This document shows, one piece after another, positions 1 through 9,307 of a stretch of DNA of 64,000 nucleotides. Each line of letters starts with the position of its first letter. The first letter of the stretch is position 1. The position numbers and the translations under genes were made by a program. Source of the stretch: Candidatus Epilinea brevis (GTDB lineage: Bacteria > Chloroflexota > Anaerolineae > Epilineales > Epilineaceae); assembly GCA_016710785.1 (NCBI GenBank), contig JADJUE010000011.1, positions 62,001 to 126,000 on the forward strand, given 5' to 3'. Under the pieces are notes generated by a model. The model made no database searches, had not been told where the DNA came from, and saw only the letters and a program-made list of their open reading frames with translations.

Positions 1-67
1 CCGTCCCTCACACTGTAGACGCGCAGGCGGCTGCGACCGCCGGTTCGGGTGGACATCTCGCGGGCCT

Positions 68-613
68 TCAGAAGCTGTACAGGTCGTCGTCGTAGCTCGG
101 CGGGCCGGACATGCCGCCGCCGTCAGGGCCACCCAGGAGGCCGCCGCCCATGTCCTCCTCCACCCGCTCCGGATCCTCGCCGGATTCCAGGCGCCGCACC
201 GCGTCCTCCATCTCGGCGTCGAAGGGTTCGCCGGTGACCGTGCTCATCCGGCGCATCATCTGCGCCAGCTGCTTCGGATCGTTCTCGTCCAGATGCTCCA
301 TGTCGCGCATGAGGCGCATCATCTCCCGATCCGTACGCGGATCGTCCAGGCCCTCCGGGCCCTCGCCGCCGCCCGGCCCGCCTTCGCCCCAGCCGCCGTC
401 GCCATCGAACCCATCTCCGGCAGGGAAGCCGCCAGCGTCGTCACCCTTGGAGGCCGCCTCACCGGAGCGCTTGAAGGCGAAGCGCGACACCTGCTTGCGC
501 AGGTCCTCTGCGCCGCATTTGGGGCAGGCCGGATGCCGGTCCGGATCCGGCCGCTGGACCAGGAAGTTGTAGACCCGGTTGCATTCCGGGCAGAGGTATT
601 CGTAGATGGGCAT
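68..613 (-). CDS. FmdB-family zinc ribbon protein
   Basis: Small 181-residue protein beginning MPIYEYLCPECNRVY, the signature of the FmdB/CxxC_CxxC_SSSS family. Cys8, Cys11, Cys30 and Cys33 form the zinc ribbon in the first 45 residues. The remaining about 135 residues are Gly/Asp/Glu-rich and low in complexity until a Met/Arg-rich stretch (about 95-150), so the protein is longer than the usual 70-110 residues of the family. FmdB proteins were first linked to regulation of formamidase/amidase operons, but their molecular role is unproven and nothing here identifies a target. The start ATG lies 8 nt after GAGG. The gene is transcribed away from the secreted Asp-box gene at 922. Confidence 0.85.
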   Translation of the reverse strand: MPIYEYLCPECNRVYNFLVQRPDPDRHPACPKCGAEDLRKQVSRFAFKRSGEAASKGDDAGGFPAGDGFDGDGGWGEGGPGGGEGPEGLDDPRTDREMMRLMRDMEHLDENDPKQLAQMMRRMSTVTGEPFDAEMEDAVRRLESGEDPERVEEDMGGGLLGGPDGGGMSGPPSYDDDLYSF

Positions 614-642
614 CGCGGGCCTCGATGGCGGAAGGCGGCTAG

Positions 643-662
643 GACACTGTATATATAGTGTA
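643..662. promoter_or_regulatory. AT-rich palindrome in the fmdB promoter region
   Basis: ACACT (644-648) and AGTGT (657-661) flank a GTATATAT core, giving an inverted repeat with an AT-rich centre in an otherwise GC-rich sequence. On the minus strand this reads TACACTATATATA, which could hold the -10 element of the FmdB gene 30-50 bp downstream. No -35 match is clear. It may be an operator or simply the AT-rich promoter core. Confidence 0.4.
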
Positions 663-732
663 GCCCAGCAGTCGTGCGGCGGCCGTCATGCCCGGGGGCG
701 ACCGCATCAAACGACGATCCGGGGGGCGTGAT

Positions 733-756
733 CGTAGGGGCGGGACCGCCCCTACG
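733..756. repeat. GTAGGGGC / GCCCCTAC hairpin
   Basis: Perfect 10-bp inverted repeat (CGTAGGGGCG and CGCCCCTACG) with a 4-nt loop, between the divergent FmdB and Asp-box genes. Palindromes of this GTAGGGGC type occur as dispersed short repeats in many GC-rich genomes. A partial relative (GCCGCCCCTATG) is seen near 18838. It has no T-tract, so I do not call it a terminator. The rest of the 614-921 gap shows no further gene. Confidence 0.5.
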
Positions 757-921
757 GGATTTGACGCGATGTCCCTGGGTCACGCCCCGCTCCCGATTTG
801 CGTTAAGCGCCCCCGCGGGCCAAGATGGCCCGGGCCTCCGCCCCGGGGCCCCGCCCCGGCCCTTCGCCCCTGGCGGCAGAGGCTTGCCGCAGCTGCATCC
901 CGCGACCCTCTAGGAGCACCC

Positions 922-3108
922 ATGCGCCGCCTCACCGTCCTGACGACCAGCCTGGCCCTGCTGCTGGCGACGGCGACCGTCGCCGCCGCCCGCCCCGCCG
1001 ACCAGGAGCCCGATGGCGGCGGCGCGCGGCCGCAGGCCCTGTCCCAGGATCCCGCCGATGTCCCGGAGAACGTGCAGGTCAGCCGCATCGGCGCCGTCCA
1101 GGGCGCCAGCCGGCCGGTCACGGACTTCAGCGAGGTGCACCTGGCCGTCTCGCCCGTGGACCCCGACCATCTGATCGGCTCCAGCAAGTTCTTCTACGAC
1201 GGGGCCAACTACCGCTTCTACACCGGGGTCTTCGAGAGCCTGGACGGCGGCGCCACCTGGACCCAGGAGCAACCGCTGGGCCTGGAGCTGTACAGCCTGA
1301 CCAGCGATCCGGTCAACACCTTCGACCACCTGGGCAACGGCTACTTCACCCTGCTCACCCGCGGCCCCACGGGCCTGGACATGCTCAAGAAGCCGCGCGG
1401 CAAGCCCTGGGATGGACCGGTGGTCGTGGACCGCAGCACGGTCACCGACAAGCAGTGGATCGTGGGCGACCAGGACCTGAACGAGACCAGCCGCTTCCCA
1501 GGCCGGCTCTACATGAGCTGGACGGACGTCAGCAGCCCCTCGCGCATCCTCGTCGCCCATTCGGCCGACGGCAACAAGACCTGGAGTGCCCCCCAAGAGC
1601 TGGCCAGCGGCAACCTGCAGGGATCGCAGGTGGCGGTGGGGCCGGACGGCACGGTCTACGTGCTCTACGGGCAGGACATCTTCGGCTCGGCGGTGGCCGG
1701 GGCCCTCATGATCACCCGCTCCGCCGACGGCGGCCTGACCTGGACCAAGCCCGTCCAGGCCGTCGACACGGTGAGCATCCCCAACCACCTGGACGAGGAG
1801 AGCGACTTCCGCACGCCGGCCACCCTGCCGGCCTTCGCCGTCAGCCCCCGCGGCGGCACCCTGGTGGCCGCCTGGGCGGATGCCCGCAGCGGCGACGCCG
1901 ACATCCTGCTCTCCGTCTCGCGCGACGGCGGCCAGACCTGGTCGCCGTCGCGACGGGTCAACGACGACCCCCTGGCCAACGGCATCGACCAGATCCAGCC
2001 GCAGCTGGCCGCCGGCCCCGACGGCCGCCTCGTCGTCGCCTGGCTGGACCGCCGCAACTACTGCCCGGACCTGCGCTTCATCCCCCGGGAGCATGTGGGC
2101 AAGGAGGACTTCTGCCTGGACGTCTACCTCAGCCGTTCGGTGGATGACGGCAGCAGCTGGACGCCGAACCTGCGCGTCAGCGCCCAGACCTGGGACTGGA
2201 CCCTCAGCCTGCCGCGCGACGGCGGCGGCAACGGCTTCATCGGCGACTACATCGGCCTGGCCGCCACGAGGGACTTCGACTACCCCTTCTGGAGCGGCAA
2301 CGCCGACCTGGGACAGAATCCCAGCCATCGGCAGCAGGTGTTCACCGCCCGCGTGCCGGCCGCGCCCCTGCCAGTGGACCTCTCGCCCAGCACCCTGAGC
2401 GTCGCGCCCGCGGCCCAGGCGCCGGGCGGCGACCTGACGGTGCTGCTGAACCTGAAGAACCGCGGCACGTCCGCCGCGGCCCGCGCGCGGGCCGTCCAGG
2501 TGCTGCCGGCGGGCCTCGACCTCCTGGCGGGCTCTCCCCAGGCCGCCGCCGGCGAGCTGACCTGGGACGAACCCAGCCGCACCCTCACGTGGACGGGCCC
2601 CCTGGCGGCGGGCGCCGCGCTGCCCATCAGCTACCGCGCCCGTCTGGCCGCCGACGCCGCCGAAGGAACCGTCCTCGACCTGCGGGCCAGACTCGCCGAT
2701 GACGCCGGACGCGTCACGGTGCGCGACGCCCGGGCCACGGTCAGCCTGCCGCCGCAGATCGTCCGCGTCAGCCCGGCCGACGGCGCCGCCGACGTCGGCC
2801 CCACCACCGTGGTCATCGTCACCTTCAGCGAAGCCATGGACCCCTTCAGCCTGCGTCTGGCCACCGACCCGCCCCTGCCCGAAAGCGCCTGGGAGCAGCC
2901 CGCCTGGACCGCCAACGGCAAGAGCGTCACCCTGCGCCACAGCCTGCCCTTCCAGAGCGCCACCCGCTACACCCTCACCCTGACCGCCCAGGATCCCAGC
3001 GGCCTGGGTCTGGCCGCGGGCACGGTGCCCAACCCCTGGCGCTTCACCGTCGAAAAGGCGTCGGAGACGGTGCGGCGGCTGATGCTGCCTTGGTTGGGGA
3101 AGCCGTGA
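922..3108 (+). CDS. Secreted Asp-box (BNR/sialidase-like) propeller protein with DUF11 and Ig-like domains
   Basis: The 728-residue exported protein starts at ATG 922, 5 nt after AGGAG, and opens with a signal peptide (MRRLTVLTTSLALLLATATVAAA). Five Asp-box motifs of the SxDxGxxW type (for example SLDGGATW, SADGGLTW, SRDGGQTW, SVDDGSSW) across about residues 105-430 indicate a six-bladed sialidase-like propeller. Next come a DUF11/CARDB-like beta domain (about 490-600) and a bacterial Ig-like domain of the SbsA/Big_5 type containing SPADGAADV and VTFSEAMDP (about 615-710). The substrate is unknown: Asp-boxes are structural and do not prove sialidase activity. The protein ends RRLMLPWLGKP, a tail shared with other secreted proteins here. 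Confidence 0.8.
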   Translation: MRRLTVLTTSLALLLATATVAAARPADQEPDGGGARPQALSQDPADVPENVQVSRIGAVQGASRPVTDFSEVHLAVSPVDPDHLIGSSKFFYDGANYRFYTGVFESLDGGATWTQEQPLGLELYSLTSDPVNTFDHLGNGYFTLLTRGPTGLDMLKKPRGKPWDGPVVVDRSTVTDKQWIVGDQDLNETSRFPGRLYMSWTDVSSPSRILVAHSADGNKTWSAPQELASGNLQGSQVAVGPDGTVYVLYGQDIFGSAVAGALMITRSADGGLTWTKPVQAVDTVSIPNHLDEESDFRTPATLPAFAVSPRGGTLVAAWADARSGDADILLSVSRDGGQTWSPSRRVNDDPLANGIDQIQPQLAAGPDGRLVVAWLDRRNYCPDLRFIPREHVGKEDFCLDVYLSRSVDDGSSWTPNLRVSAQTWDWTLSLPRDGGGNGFIGDYIGLAATRDFDYPFWSGNADLGQNPSHRQQVFTARVPAAPLPVDLSPSTLSVAPAAQAPGGDLTVLLNLKNRGTSAAARARAVQVLPAGLDLLAGSPQAAAGELTWDEPSRTLTWTGPLAAGAALPISYRARLAADAAEGTVLDLRARLADDAGRVTVRDARATVSLPPQIVRVSPADGAADVGPTTVVIVTFSEAMDPFSLRLATDPPLPESAWEQPAWTANGKSVTLRHSLPFQSATRYTLTLTAQDPSGLGLAAGTVPNPWRFTVEKASETVRRLMLPWLGKP

Positions 3109-3370
3109 ACCGGACACCAACACCGGCGGTGATCGGCGGCGTCTGGATCGACCCGGTGGGAGGCGCCGGGCTGTACGCGCACGACCCGCCCGGCTGGCCG
3201 CCCGGTCCACGTGAACACCCGGCGGTTGAAACCGCGGGGGCCACGGGTCGAGCGCCTCGTTTCGGTTGGCCGCGATCGCCCAGCCGCCGCCCCCCTCACC
3301 CCTCCGCTACAATTCCCGGTGCGCCTTCCCGTGCCGTCACACCCGGTGACCCTCCCCGGAGTCCTTCCCC

Positions 3371-5487
3371 ATGACCGCGTCCCCGCCACTCGCCCAAGTC
3401 GCGCCCCCACCGGCAACGTCACCCTCAGCGCCTGACGCTGCCCCCACCGCCCCCGAGGCCTCCCCCCGCTTCGATACCCTGATGGTCCTCCTGGGCCTGT
3501 GGTTCGTCGTCGGCATGTTCGTCGACGCCTGGGCGCATCACCACACCCTGCCCGAGACCTTCTGGACCCCCTGGCACGCCCTGCTGTACTCCGGCTACCT
3601 CGCCCTGGCCGTCGCCCTGCTCCTGGGGTTGCAGCGCGGGCGGCGCGCCGGGCGAACGTGGCGGGAGGCCCTGCCGCGCGGCTATCTGCCCGGGCTGGCA
3701 GGGGCGGCGGTCTTCGCCCTGGGCGGCGTCGGCGACGCCGTCTGGCACACCCTCTTCGGCATCGAAGCCAACGTGGACGCCATCTTCAGCCCATCGCACC
3801 TGACCTTGTCCATCGGGGCCATGTTGCTGCTCGCCGGCCCGCTGCGCTCCGCCTGGCGCCGTGCGGGCAGCCTGCGCGAGGTGGGCTGGGGGCGGGCATG
3901 GCCGGCGACGCTGTCCATCGCTTACAGCCTGCTGCTCATCCACTTCTTCATCCAGTTCGCCCATCCCTACCTGGAGGTCTGGCCGGCGGTGAAGCCCGGC
4001 GAGGACCGCCGTCCCAGCCAGCTCTACCGCTCCGACCTGGAGGGCCGTGGGCAGGTCCGCCTGAACACGGGCCGGCTGGATTCGCAGATGCTCACCTTGG
4101 CCCCCGACGGCACGCGGGCCGTCTTCAGCGGCTGGGAGGACGAAGAGAAGGCCCACGGCGCGCTGTACGGTCTGGACCTTACCGACCCCGCGGCCGAGCC
4201 CGATCGGCTGCTGCGCGAGGACGATGCCGATCTCATCCAGCCCGCCCTCTCCCCCGACGGGGTCCGTCTGGCCTACGTGCGCGCCGATCATGACGGCAGC
4301 ACGCTGTGGCTGGCCGACGCCGACGGCGACAACGCCGAGCGGCTGGATCTGGACGGCGGTGAGTTCGACCTCGTAGATCCCCGCTGGCCTTCCTGGTCGC
4401 CCGACGGCGAGCGCCTGGCCTTCAGCGCCGACGTGGACGGCCAGAGTGAGATCTTCACGGTGGCGGGCATCGACGGCGAAGACCTGGAGCGGCTGACCGA
4501 GGACGACGGCGACGATCGCCATCCGAGCTGGTCACCCGACGGCGACCAGCTGGCCTTCGCCTCCGACCGCGACGGCGGCTTCCAGGTGTACACCATGGAC
4601 GAGGGCGGCCGCGATGTGGAAGCCTGGACCGACGCCGCGGCGCTCATCGAAGCCGTGGAGGACGCGGGGGGGCAAGGCCCGGCGGAAGCCCGCGTCTCCC
4701 GCTGGCCCCGCGCCGGTGAGGCCTCCGCCTGGGCGCCGCGCTGGTCGCCGGAAGGGTCGCGGCTCCTGGTCACCACGGATGCGGCCGGCGAGAGCGACCT
4801 GGCCGTCGTGGACCTGGACCAGGACGAGATCCAGGCCATCCCCGGCGCCCCCGATCAAAACGAGAACCTGGCCGCCTGGCATCCCACCGGGAGCGCGGCC
4901 TGCTCTTCCAGGCCACCGCCGACGGGCCTTCCCTCAGCTACATGAGCCAGGCCATCGGCAGCCTGGGCCAGCTGACCGCGGCCCTCAGCCTGATCGGCGT
5001 CCTCCTCTTCGCGCTCATGCGCTGGCCCTGGCCGGGGCTGCCCGCCGGCTCCTTGGCCCTGGTGCTGGGCCTGGACGCGGTGGCCCTGTCCGTGTTGCAG
5101 GACGAATGGCGGATGCTGGCGGCCGGTCTGGTCACCGCCGTGGTCGTCGAGCTGCTCTACCACCTGCTGCGGCCCAGTCCCGCGCGAAGCGGCGCCTGGC
5201 GCTGGTTCGCCTTCCTGGTGCCCTTCAGCTACCTGCTCATCGCCAACCTGGCCGTGATCCTGACCGAGGGCATGGGCTGGACGGTGCATCTGTGGACGGG
5301 CACGGCGGTGATGGCCGGCCTGGCGGGCGTCCTCCTGAGCTTCCTGGTCACCGGGCTGGCACCGGACGGGCGGATCGAACACGACGGGCGGAGCAGCCCA
5401 GATGGGCGGGACGGCCAAGGCGGATGGGGCGGACCCGATGGGCAAGGCGGCCAGGGCGGTTCCCACGTCGGAGCAGCGGGCCCGTGA
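3371..5487 (+). CDS. Membrane-anchored PD40 (TolB-like) propeller protein, split by a frameshift
   Basis: The first reading frame (3371-4945) encodes about four N-terminal membrane segments (within residues 36-200) and then a WD40-like PD40 propeller with repeated SPDG motifs (SWSPDGERLAFS, SWSPDGDQLAFAS, RWSPEGSRLLVT). The frame derails at about 4889-4891 (ACCGGGAGC). The next frame continues the homology as RGLLFQATADGPSLSY and adds about four more membrane segments before a Gly/Asp-rich end at 5487. Restoring one base (ACCGGCGAGC, giving HPTGERGLLFQ) would yield a single 705-residue protein. The stop overlaps the next start in GTGA, so it is co-translated with the P-type ATPase. A TACAAT -10-like hexamer sits at 3308. 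Role unknown; a sensor or cofactor of the transporter is speculation. Confidence 0.7.
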
Positions 5488-8150
5488 ACGTGGAAGTCCA
5501 GCCCCCGCCGCAATTCGCCGGCCTGACCGCCGCCGAGGCCCGCGCCCGCCTGCTGCGCCACGGCCCCAACCACCTCGTGCCCGAGGAGCGCCCCCGCTCC
5601 GGCCTGTACTGGCTGGGCAAGGCCCTGGCCGACCCCATGGCCCTGCTCTTGGTGGTGACCGGCGCGGCCTACTGGCTGCTGGGCGAGCACGCCGACGCGA
5701 TCATGGTCCTGGTGGCCCTGGTGCCCATCCTGCTGGTCACCGTGCTGCTGGAGCTGCGCGGGCAGCGGGCCTTGGAGCAGCTCCGGCAGATGACGGCGCC
5801 GCGGGCGCGGGCCTGGCGCGAGGGCGCCCTGGCCGAGCTGCCCGCCGGCGAGGTGGTGCCGGGCGATCTGCTGCTGCTGCAGGAGGGCGACGTGGTGCCC
5901 GCCGACGGCCTGATGGTCGATGGAGCCCAGCTGGCCTTGGACGAAGCGGCGCTCACGGGTGAATCCCTGCCGGTGGACAAGCGGCCGGCGGGCGACCCGG
6001 GCGTCGTCGCCGTCATCGGTGTCGCGAACGCTCCCGGCCCCACGCCTGATTCGAAGGCTGGGACCCCGGCGCCGGCCGCCGATCCGACGACCGAAGCGGC
6101 GGTGATCCTGGCTGGCACCACCGTGCTGTCTGGCCAGGGCTGGATGCGGGTCACGGTCACCGGCGGGGCCACGAACTATGGCCGCATCGGCGGGCTGGTG
6201 GCGCGCATCGAACAGCCGCCCACCCCCTTGGAGCGGGTGGTGCAGCAGCTGGTGCGCCGGCTGGGGATGGTGGCCATCCTCTTCTGCATCGGACTGGTGG
6301 CCTTGGGCCTCTTCCGCGGTCAGCCCTGGGAGCAGGCCCTGATCGCCGGGGTCAGCCTGGCCATGGCGGCCATCCCCGAAGAGTTCCCGATGGTCTTCAC
6401 CCTGTACCTGACCCTGGGCGCCTGGCGCCTGACGCGCTCCCGGGCCCTCGTGCGGCGGCTGAGCGGCGTCGAGGCCCTGGGAGCGGTGACGGTGATCTGC
6501 GCCGACAAGACGGGCACCCTCACCCGCGGCGAGCCGGACGTGGTGGCCCTGTACACGGTCGACGGCCGGCAATGGTCGGCGGACCAGCTCCAGGCCCCGC
6601 TGGACCCTGCGCCGGCAGCCCTGCTGGAAGCCGCCGTGCTGGCCTGCGAACCGCAGCCCTTCGACCCCATCGACAAGGCCATCCTGCAGACGGCACTGCG
6701 CGCGGGCATCGACGTGGCCGCGCTCCACGCCCGCCGCCTGGAGCGCGACGACCCCTTCGATCCGCGCACGCGCACCCTGGCCCATGTCTGGTCCCAGGAT
6801 GGCGGCTTGAAGGACGGCGGCTTGACGCTGGCCACCAAGGGCGCTCTGGAGGGCATCCTGGGGCGCAGCCGAGCGGATGCCGGTGACGCCGCCAAAGCTC
6901 AGACAGCCCATGACGCGCATGGCGAGCGGGGCATGCGCCTGCTGGGGGTGGCGGCGGGCACCCTGCCCTCGTTGACCCTGGGCGCTGACGGGGAGCGGGA
7001 GCTCACGCGCTTCCTGGGTTACGTGGCCATGGCCGACCCACTGCGCTCGGGCGTGCGCGAGGCGGTGGCGGATTGCACGGCCGCCGGCATCCGGGTGGTA
7101 ATGATCACGGGCGACCATCCGGCCACAGCCCATGCCATCGCCGACGACCTGGACCTGCCCCATGACACCGAGCCCTACCTCATGACGGGCCAGCAGCTGG
7201 ACGAGGCCACCGACACGGCCCTGCCGGACCTGCTGAGGACGGTCAACATCTTCGCCCGCACGCGGCCGGAGCAGAAGCACCGCATCGTGGCGGCCCTGCG
7301 TGCCGACGGCGAGGTGGTGGCGATGACCGGCGACGGCATCAACGACGCCCCGGCCCTGCGCGAGGCGGACGTGGGCGTGGCCATGGGCCAGCGCGGCACG
7401 GCGGTGGCCCGCGAATCGGCCACGTTGGTGCTGCTGGACGACAACTTCGCCACGATCGTGGAGGCGGTGCGCGGCGGCCGACGCATCTTCCACAACCTGC
7501 AGCATGCCTTCATCTACCTGATCGCCTTCCACACCCCGCTGCTGGTGGGCGCCCTTCTGGCGCCGCTCCTGGGCCGCCCGCTCCTCTTCCTGCCCATCCA
7601 CCTGGTGTGGTACGAGCTGCTGGTGCATCCCACAGCCTCGCTGGTCTTCCAAGCCGAGCCGGGCGACGCGGACCTGATGCAGCGGCCCCCCCGCCGCGGC
7701 CTCAGCCTGATCGAGTCGCGCCATTTCTGGCGCTCGGTCCTGCAGGGCTCGCTGCTGGTGACGGCGGTCTTGGGCCTCTACCTGTGGCGCCTTGACGCCG
7801 GCGCCGACCCGGCCGCCGCCCGCGCCCTGGCCCTGACCACCCTATCGCTGGGCCACCTTGGCCTCATCCTGGCCGCCCGCAGCCCGGACCGCCCGCTATG
7901 GGTCCGGCCAGAACCGTGGACGCGCACGCTATGGGTCCTGGCCCCCGTCTCCATCCTGGCCTGGGCCGCGGTGGTCCAGCTGCCGGCCCTCGCCGCCCGC
8001 TTCCGCCTGGCCCCGCTCACGGCGGGGGACTGGGCCCTGGCGGCGGGCGCGGCGGCGCTGGCGCTGGCGGTGGGAGAGCTGGGGAAGGGGTGGGGGGAAG
8101 ACGAAAGGCGATGGGATTGGGTGAGCGCTGGCGATCTCGCCGAGATCTGA
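5484..8150 (+). CDS. P-type cation-transporting ATPase (P2-like)
   Basis: The 888-residue pump begins at GTG 5484, overlapping the preceding stop by 4 nt. An N-terminal cation-ATPase domain (LTAAEARARLLRHGPNHL) precedes the actuator motif TGES (about residue 158), TM4 with IPEEFP (about 296), the phosphorylation motif DKTGTLT (Asp341), and the hinge GDGINDAP (about 616). A C-terminal membrane bundle follows. This order is typical of the Ca2+/Mg2+/monovalent P2 group. PEEFP in TM4 replaces the PEGLP of SERCA and no CPx motif is present, so it is not a P1B heavy-metal pump. The transported ion cannot be named. A Pro/Ala-rich insert lies after the actuator domain (about 172-205). Confidence 0.9.
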   Translation: MNVEVQPPPQFAGLTAAEARARLLRHGPNHLVPEERPRSGLYWLGKALADPMALLLVVTGAAYWLLGEHADAIMVLVALVPILLVTVLLELRGQRALEQLRQMTAPRARAWREGALAELPAGEVVPGDLLLLQEGDVVPADGLMVDGAQLALDEAALTGESLPVDKRPAGDPGVVAVIGVANAPGPTPDSKAGTPAPAADPTTEAAVILAGTTVLSGQGWMRVTVTGGATNYGRIGGLVARIEQPPTPLERVVQQLVRRLGMVAILFCIGLVALGLFRGQPWEQALIAGVSLAMAAIPEEFPMVFTLYLTLGAWRLTRSRALVRRLSGVEALGAVTVICADKTGTLTRGEPDVVALYTVDGRQWSADQLQAPLDPAPAALLEAAVLACEPQPFDPIDKAILQTALRAGIDVAALHARRLERDDPFDPRTRTLAHVWSQDGGLKDGGLTLATKGALEGILGRSRADAGDAAKAQTAHDAHGERGMRLLGVAAGTLPSLTLGADGERELTRFLGYVAMADPLRSGVREAVADCTAAGIRVVMITGDHPATAHAIADDLDLPHDTEPYLMTGQQLDEATDTALPDLLRTVNIFARTRPEQKHRIVAALRADGEVVAMTGDGINDAPALREADVGVAMGQRGTAVARESATLVLLDDNFATIVEAVRGGRRIFHNLQHAFIYLIAFHTPLLVGALLAPLLGRPLLFLPIHLVWYELLVHPTASLVFQAEPGDADLMQRPPRRGLSLIESRHFWRSVLQGSLLVTAVLGLYLWRLDAGADPAAARALALTTLSLGHLGLILAARSPDRPLWVRPEPWTRTLWVLAPVSILAWAAVVQLPALAARFRLAPLTAGDWALAAGAAALALAVGELGKGWGEDERRWDWVSAGDLAEI

Positions 8151-9211
8151 CGCTACTCGTGTTCCTGGCCTTGGGGATGGCGGGGGGAGTTGCGTCCTGC
8201 CAGCCCACGCGCGAGCCTGATCGACCCGCCAACACACAAGCTGCCGCCGACCCAGCCATCATGCATCTTGTTGGCTCGGTACGGCAAGGCGGCCAAGGCC
8301 ATCCATTTGACATCTGGCTCGATGCGTCCAACGAACGGTTCGTCGTCGATCGGGCCAGGCATGGTCGGTACCACTACGCGAATGGCGTTCTCCGAATCAT
8401 GGCACCGGCTGGGATGACGGCACTCGATTACAGCATCACTGAGGCGTTCGAACCTGCCGCGATCCAGGCCCTGGATTACTTCGCATTTGTCGTGGTTCGG
8501 GATCTGAGATCGCAGTTGGTCGATCTTGGCACCGAGACGACCAACGGGAGCGAGATGGCCAAGGTCCGAGATCCTCTTGGTCGGACGATCCTGATCTCAG
8601 AGGACAATCTCCCCGTTCGAGTCCAATGGGTACAGGGAGAGATCCGAATCACGTACACCGGCTTCACGATTCATTCACCCAGCGAGATTCCTGACAGTGT
8701 GTTCGACAACCCCACGCCTGATCCATCAGCCGACAGCGTTGCTGGCGCCCACTACCTGTCAACTGATCCGGAGTTCGAGAGCATCTTTCAGTTCAGCGAC
8801 TATGACGTCTACTGGTTGGGCCGCCAGTATGGTGATTGGGAGGTTAGCCAGGCCAACCGCACCAGGACCAGCGGGCCATTGTCAAGCAAGCTGGCCGAAG
8901 TGAGTCGGCAACCGGGAGCGGTCGATGACCACTTCGAAATCAGGTATCAGATCGGTGGTCGGGATGAGAGCGCAGCATACCTGGTGGTGAAGTCCTTCCC
9001 GACCAATGCTGTCGACGTCCCTTTGTCCCCGAGGGCAATCGTGACCGATGTCTCGGTCGGACAGCGACCCGCAGAACTGATCGACTTTGGGGAGTCAAGA
9101 GCCATCCGCTTCACCATAGACGATGCGCGGGTGTATCTCTACACCGATCAGACCATCGACCTGATCGAGGCGGCGTCACACCTCGTCCGCCTGCAGGATG
9201 GTGACGCGTAG
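8111..9211 (+). CDS. Putative lipoprotein with LolA/RseB-like fold
   Basis: Starts at ATG 8111, inside the last 40 bp of the ATPase gene in another frame. The 366-residue product has a signal peptide ending in the lipobox-like VASC, so it is probably lipid-anchored outside the membrane. Residues about 45-190 (HPFDIWLDASNERFVVD, then LGRTILISEDNLPVRVQW and SVFDNP) resemble the outer-membrane-lipoprotein-sorting/RseB-like fold. The second half (190-366) has the feel of a DUF4367-type domain and is less certain. Base composition is visibly less GC-rich than both neighbours, hinting at a different origin. Its position suggests co-transcription with the ATPase. Function unknown. Confidence 0.6.
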   Translation: MGLGERWRSRRDLTLLVFLALGMAGGVASCQPTREPDRPANTQAAADPAIMHLVGSVRQGGQGHPFDIWLDASNERFVVDRARHGRYHYANGVLRIMAPAGMTALDYSITEAFEPAAIQALDYFAFVVVRDLRSQLVDLGTETTNGSEMAKVRDPLGRTILISEDNLPVRVQWVQGEIRITYTGFTIHSPSEIPDSVFDNPTPDPSADSVAGAHYLSTDPEFESIFQFSDYDVYWLGRQYGDWEVSQANRTRTSGPLSSKLAEVSRQPGAVDDHFEIRYQIGGRDESAAYLVVKSFPTNAVDVPLSPRAIVTDVSVGQRPAELIDFGESRAIRFTIDDARVYLYTDQTIDLIEAASHLVRLQDGDA

Positions 9212-9249
9212 CAGTGGTGTGACAGCGGTCTTGAAGCGCCGCAGGGTGA

Positions 9250-9305
9250 CAATCAGCCGCAGCCAAAGGTTGCAATCAGCCGAGGTCCCGCCTTACAATC
9301 AGCCG
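9250..9305 (+). promoter_or_regulatory. Promoter with three 23-bp-spaced CAATCAGCCG repeats
   Basis: The identical decamer CAATCAGCCG starts at 9250, 9273 and 9296, exactly 23 bp apart (about two helical turns). A promoter TTGCAA (9270-9275)-N18-TACAAT (9294-9299) runs through it, so repeat 2 overlaps the -35, repeat 3 overlaps the -10, and repeat 1 lies just upstream. Repeat 3 ends 2 bp before the start codon at 9308, predicting a leaderless transcript. The layout fits a repressor or autoregulator site. Confidence 0.65.
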
Positions 9306-9307
9306 CT

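Noticed and set aside
910..3210. A 766-codon open frame on the minus strand opposite the Asp-box gene
   Set aside because: Composition is the mirror of the real gene (Gly/Ala/Arg-rich, no domains); long antisense frames are expected at 70% GC.
5229..7724. An 831-codon minus-strand open frame under the P-type ATPase
   Set aside because: Low-complexity Gln/Gly/His/Arg composition without motifs; the plus strand carries all ATPase signatures.
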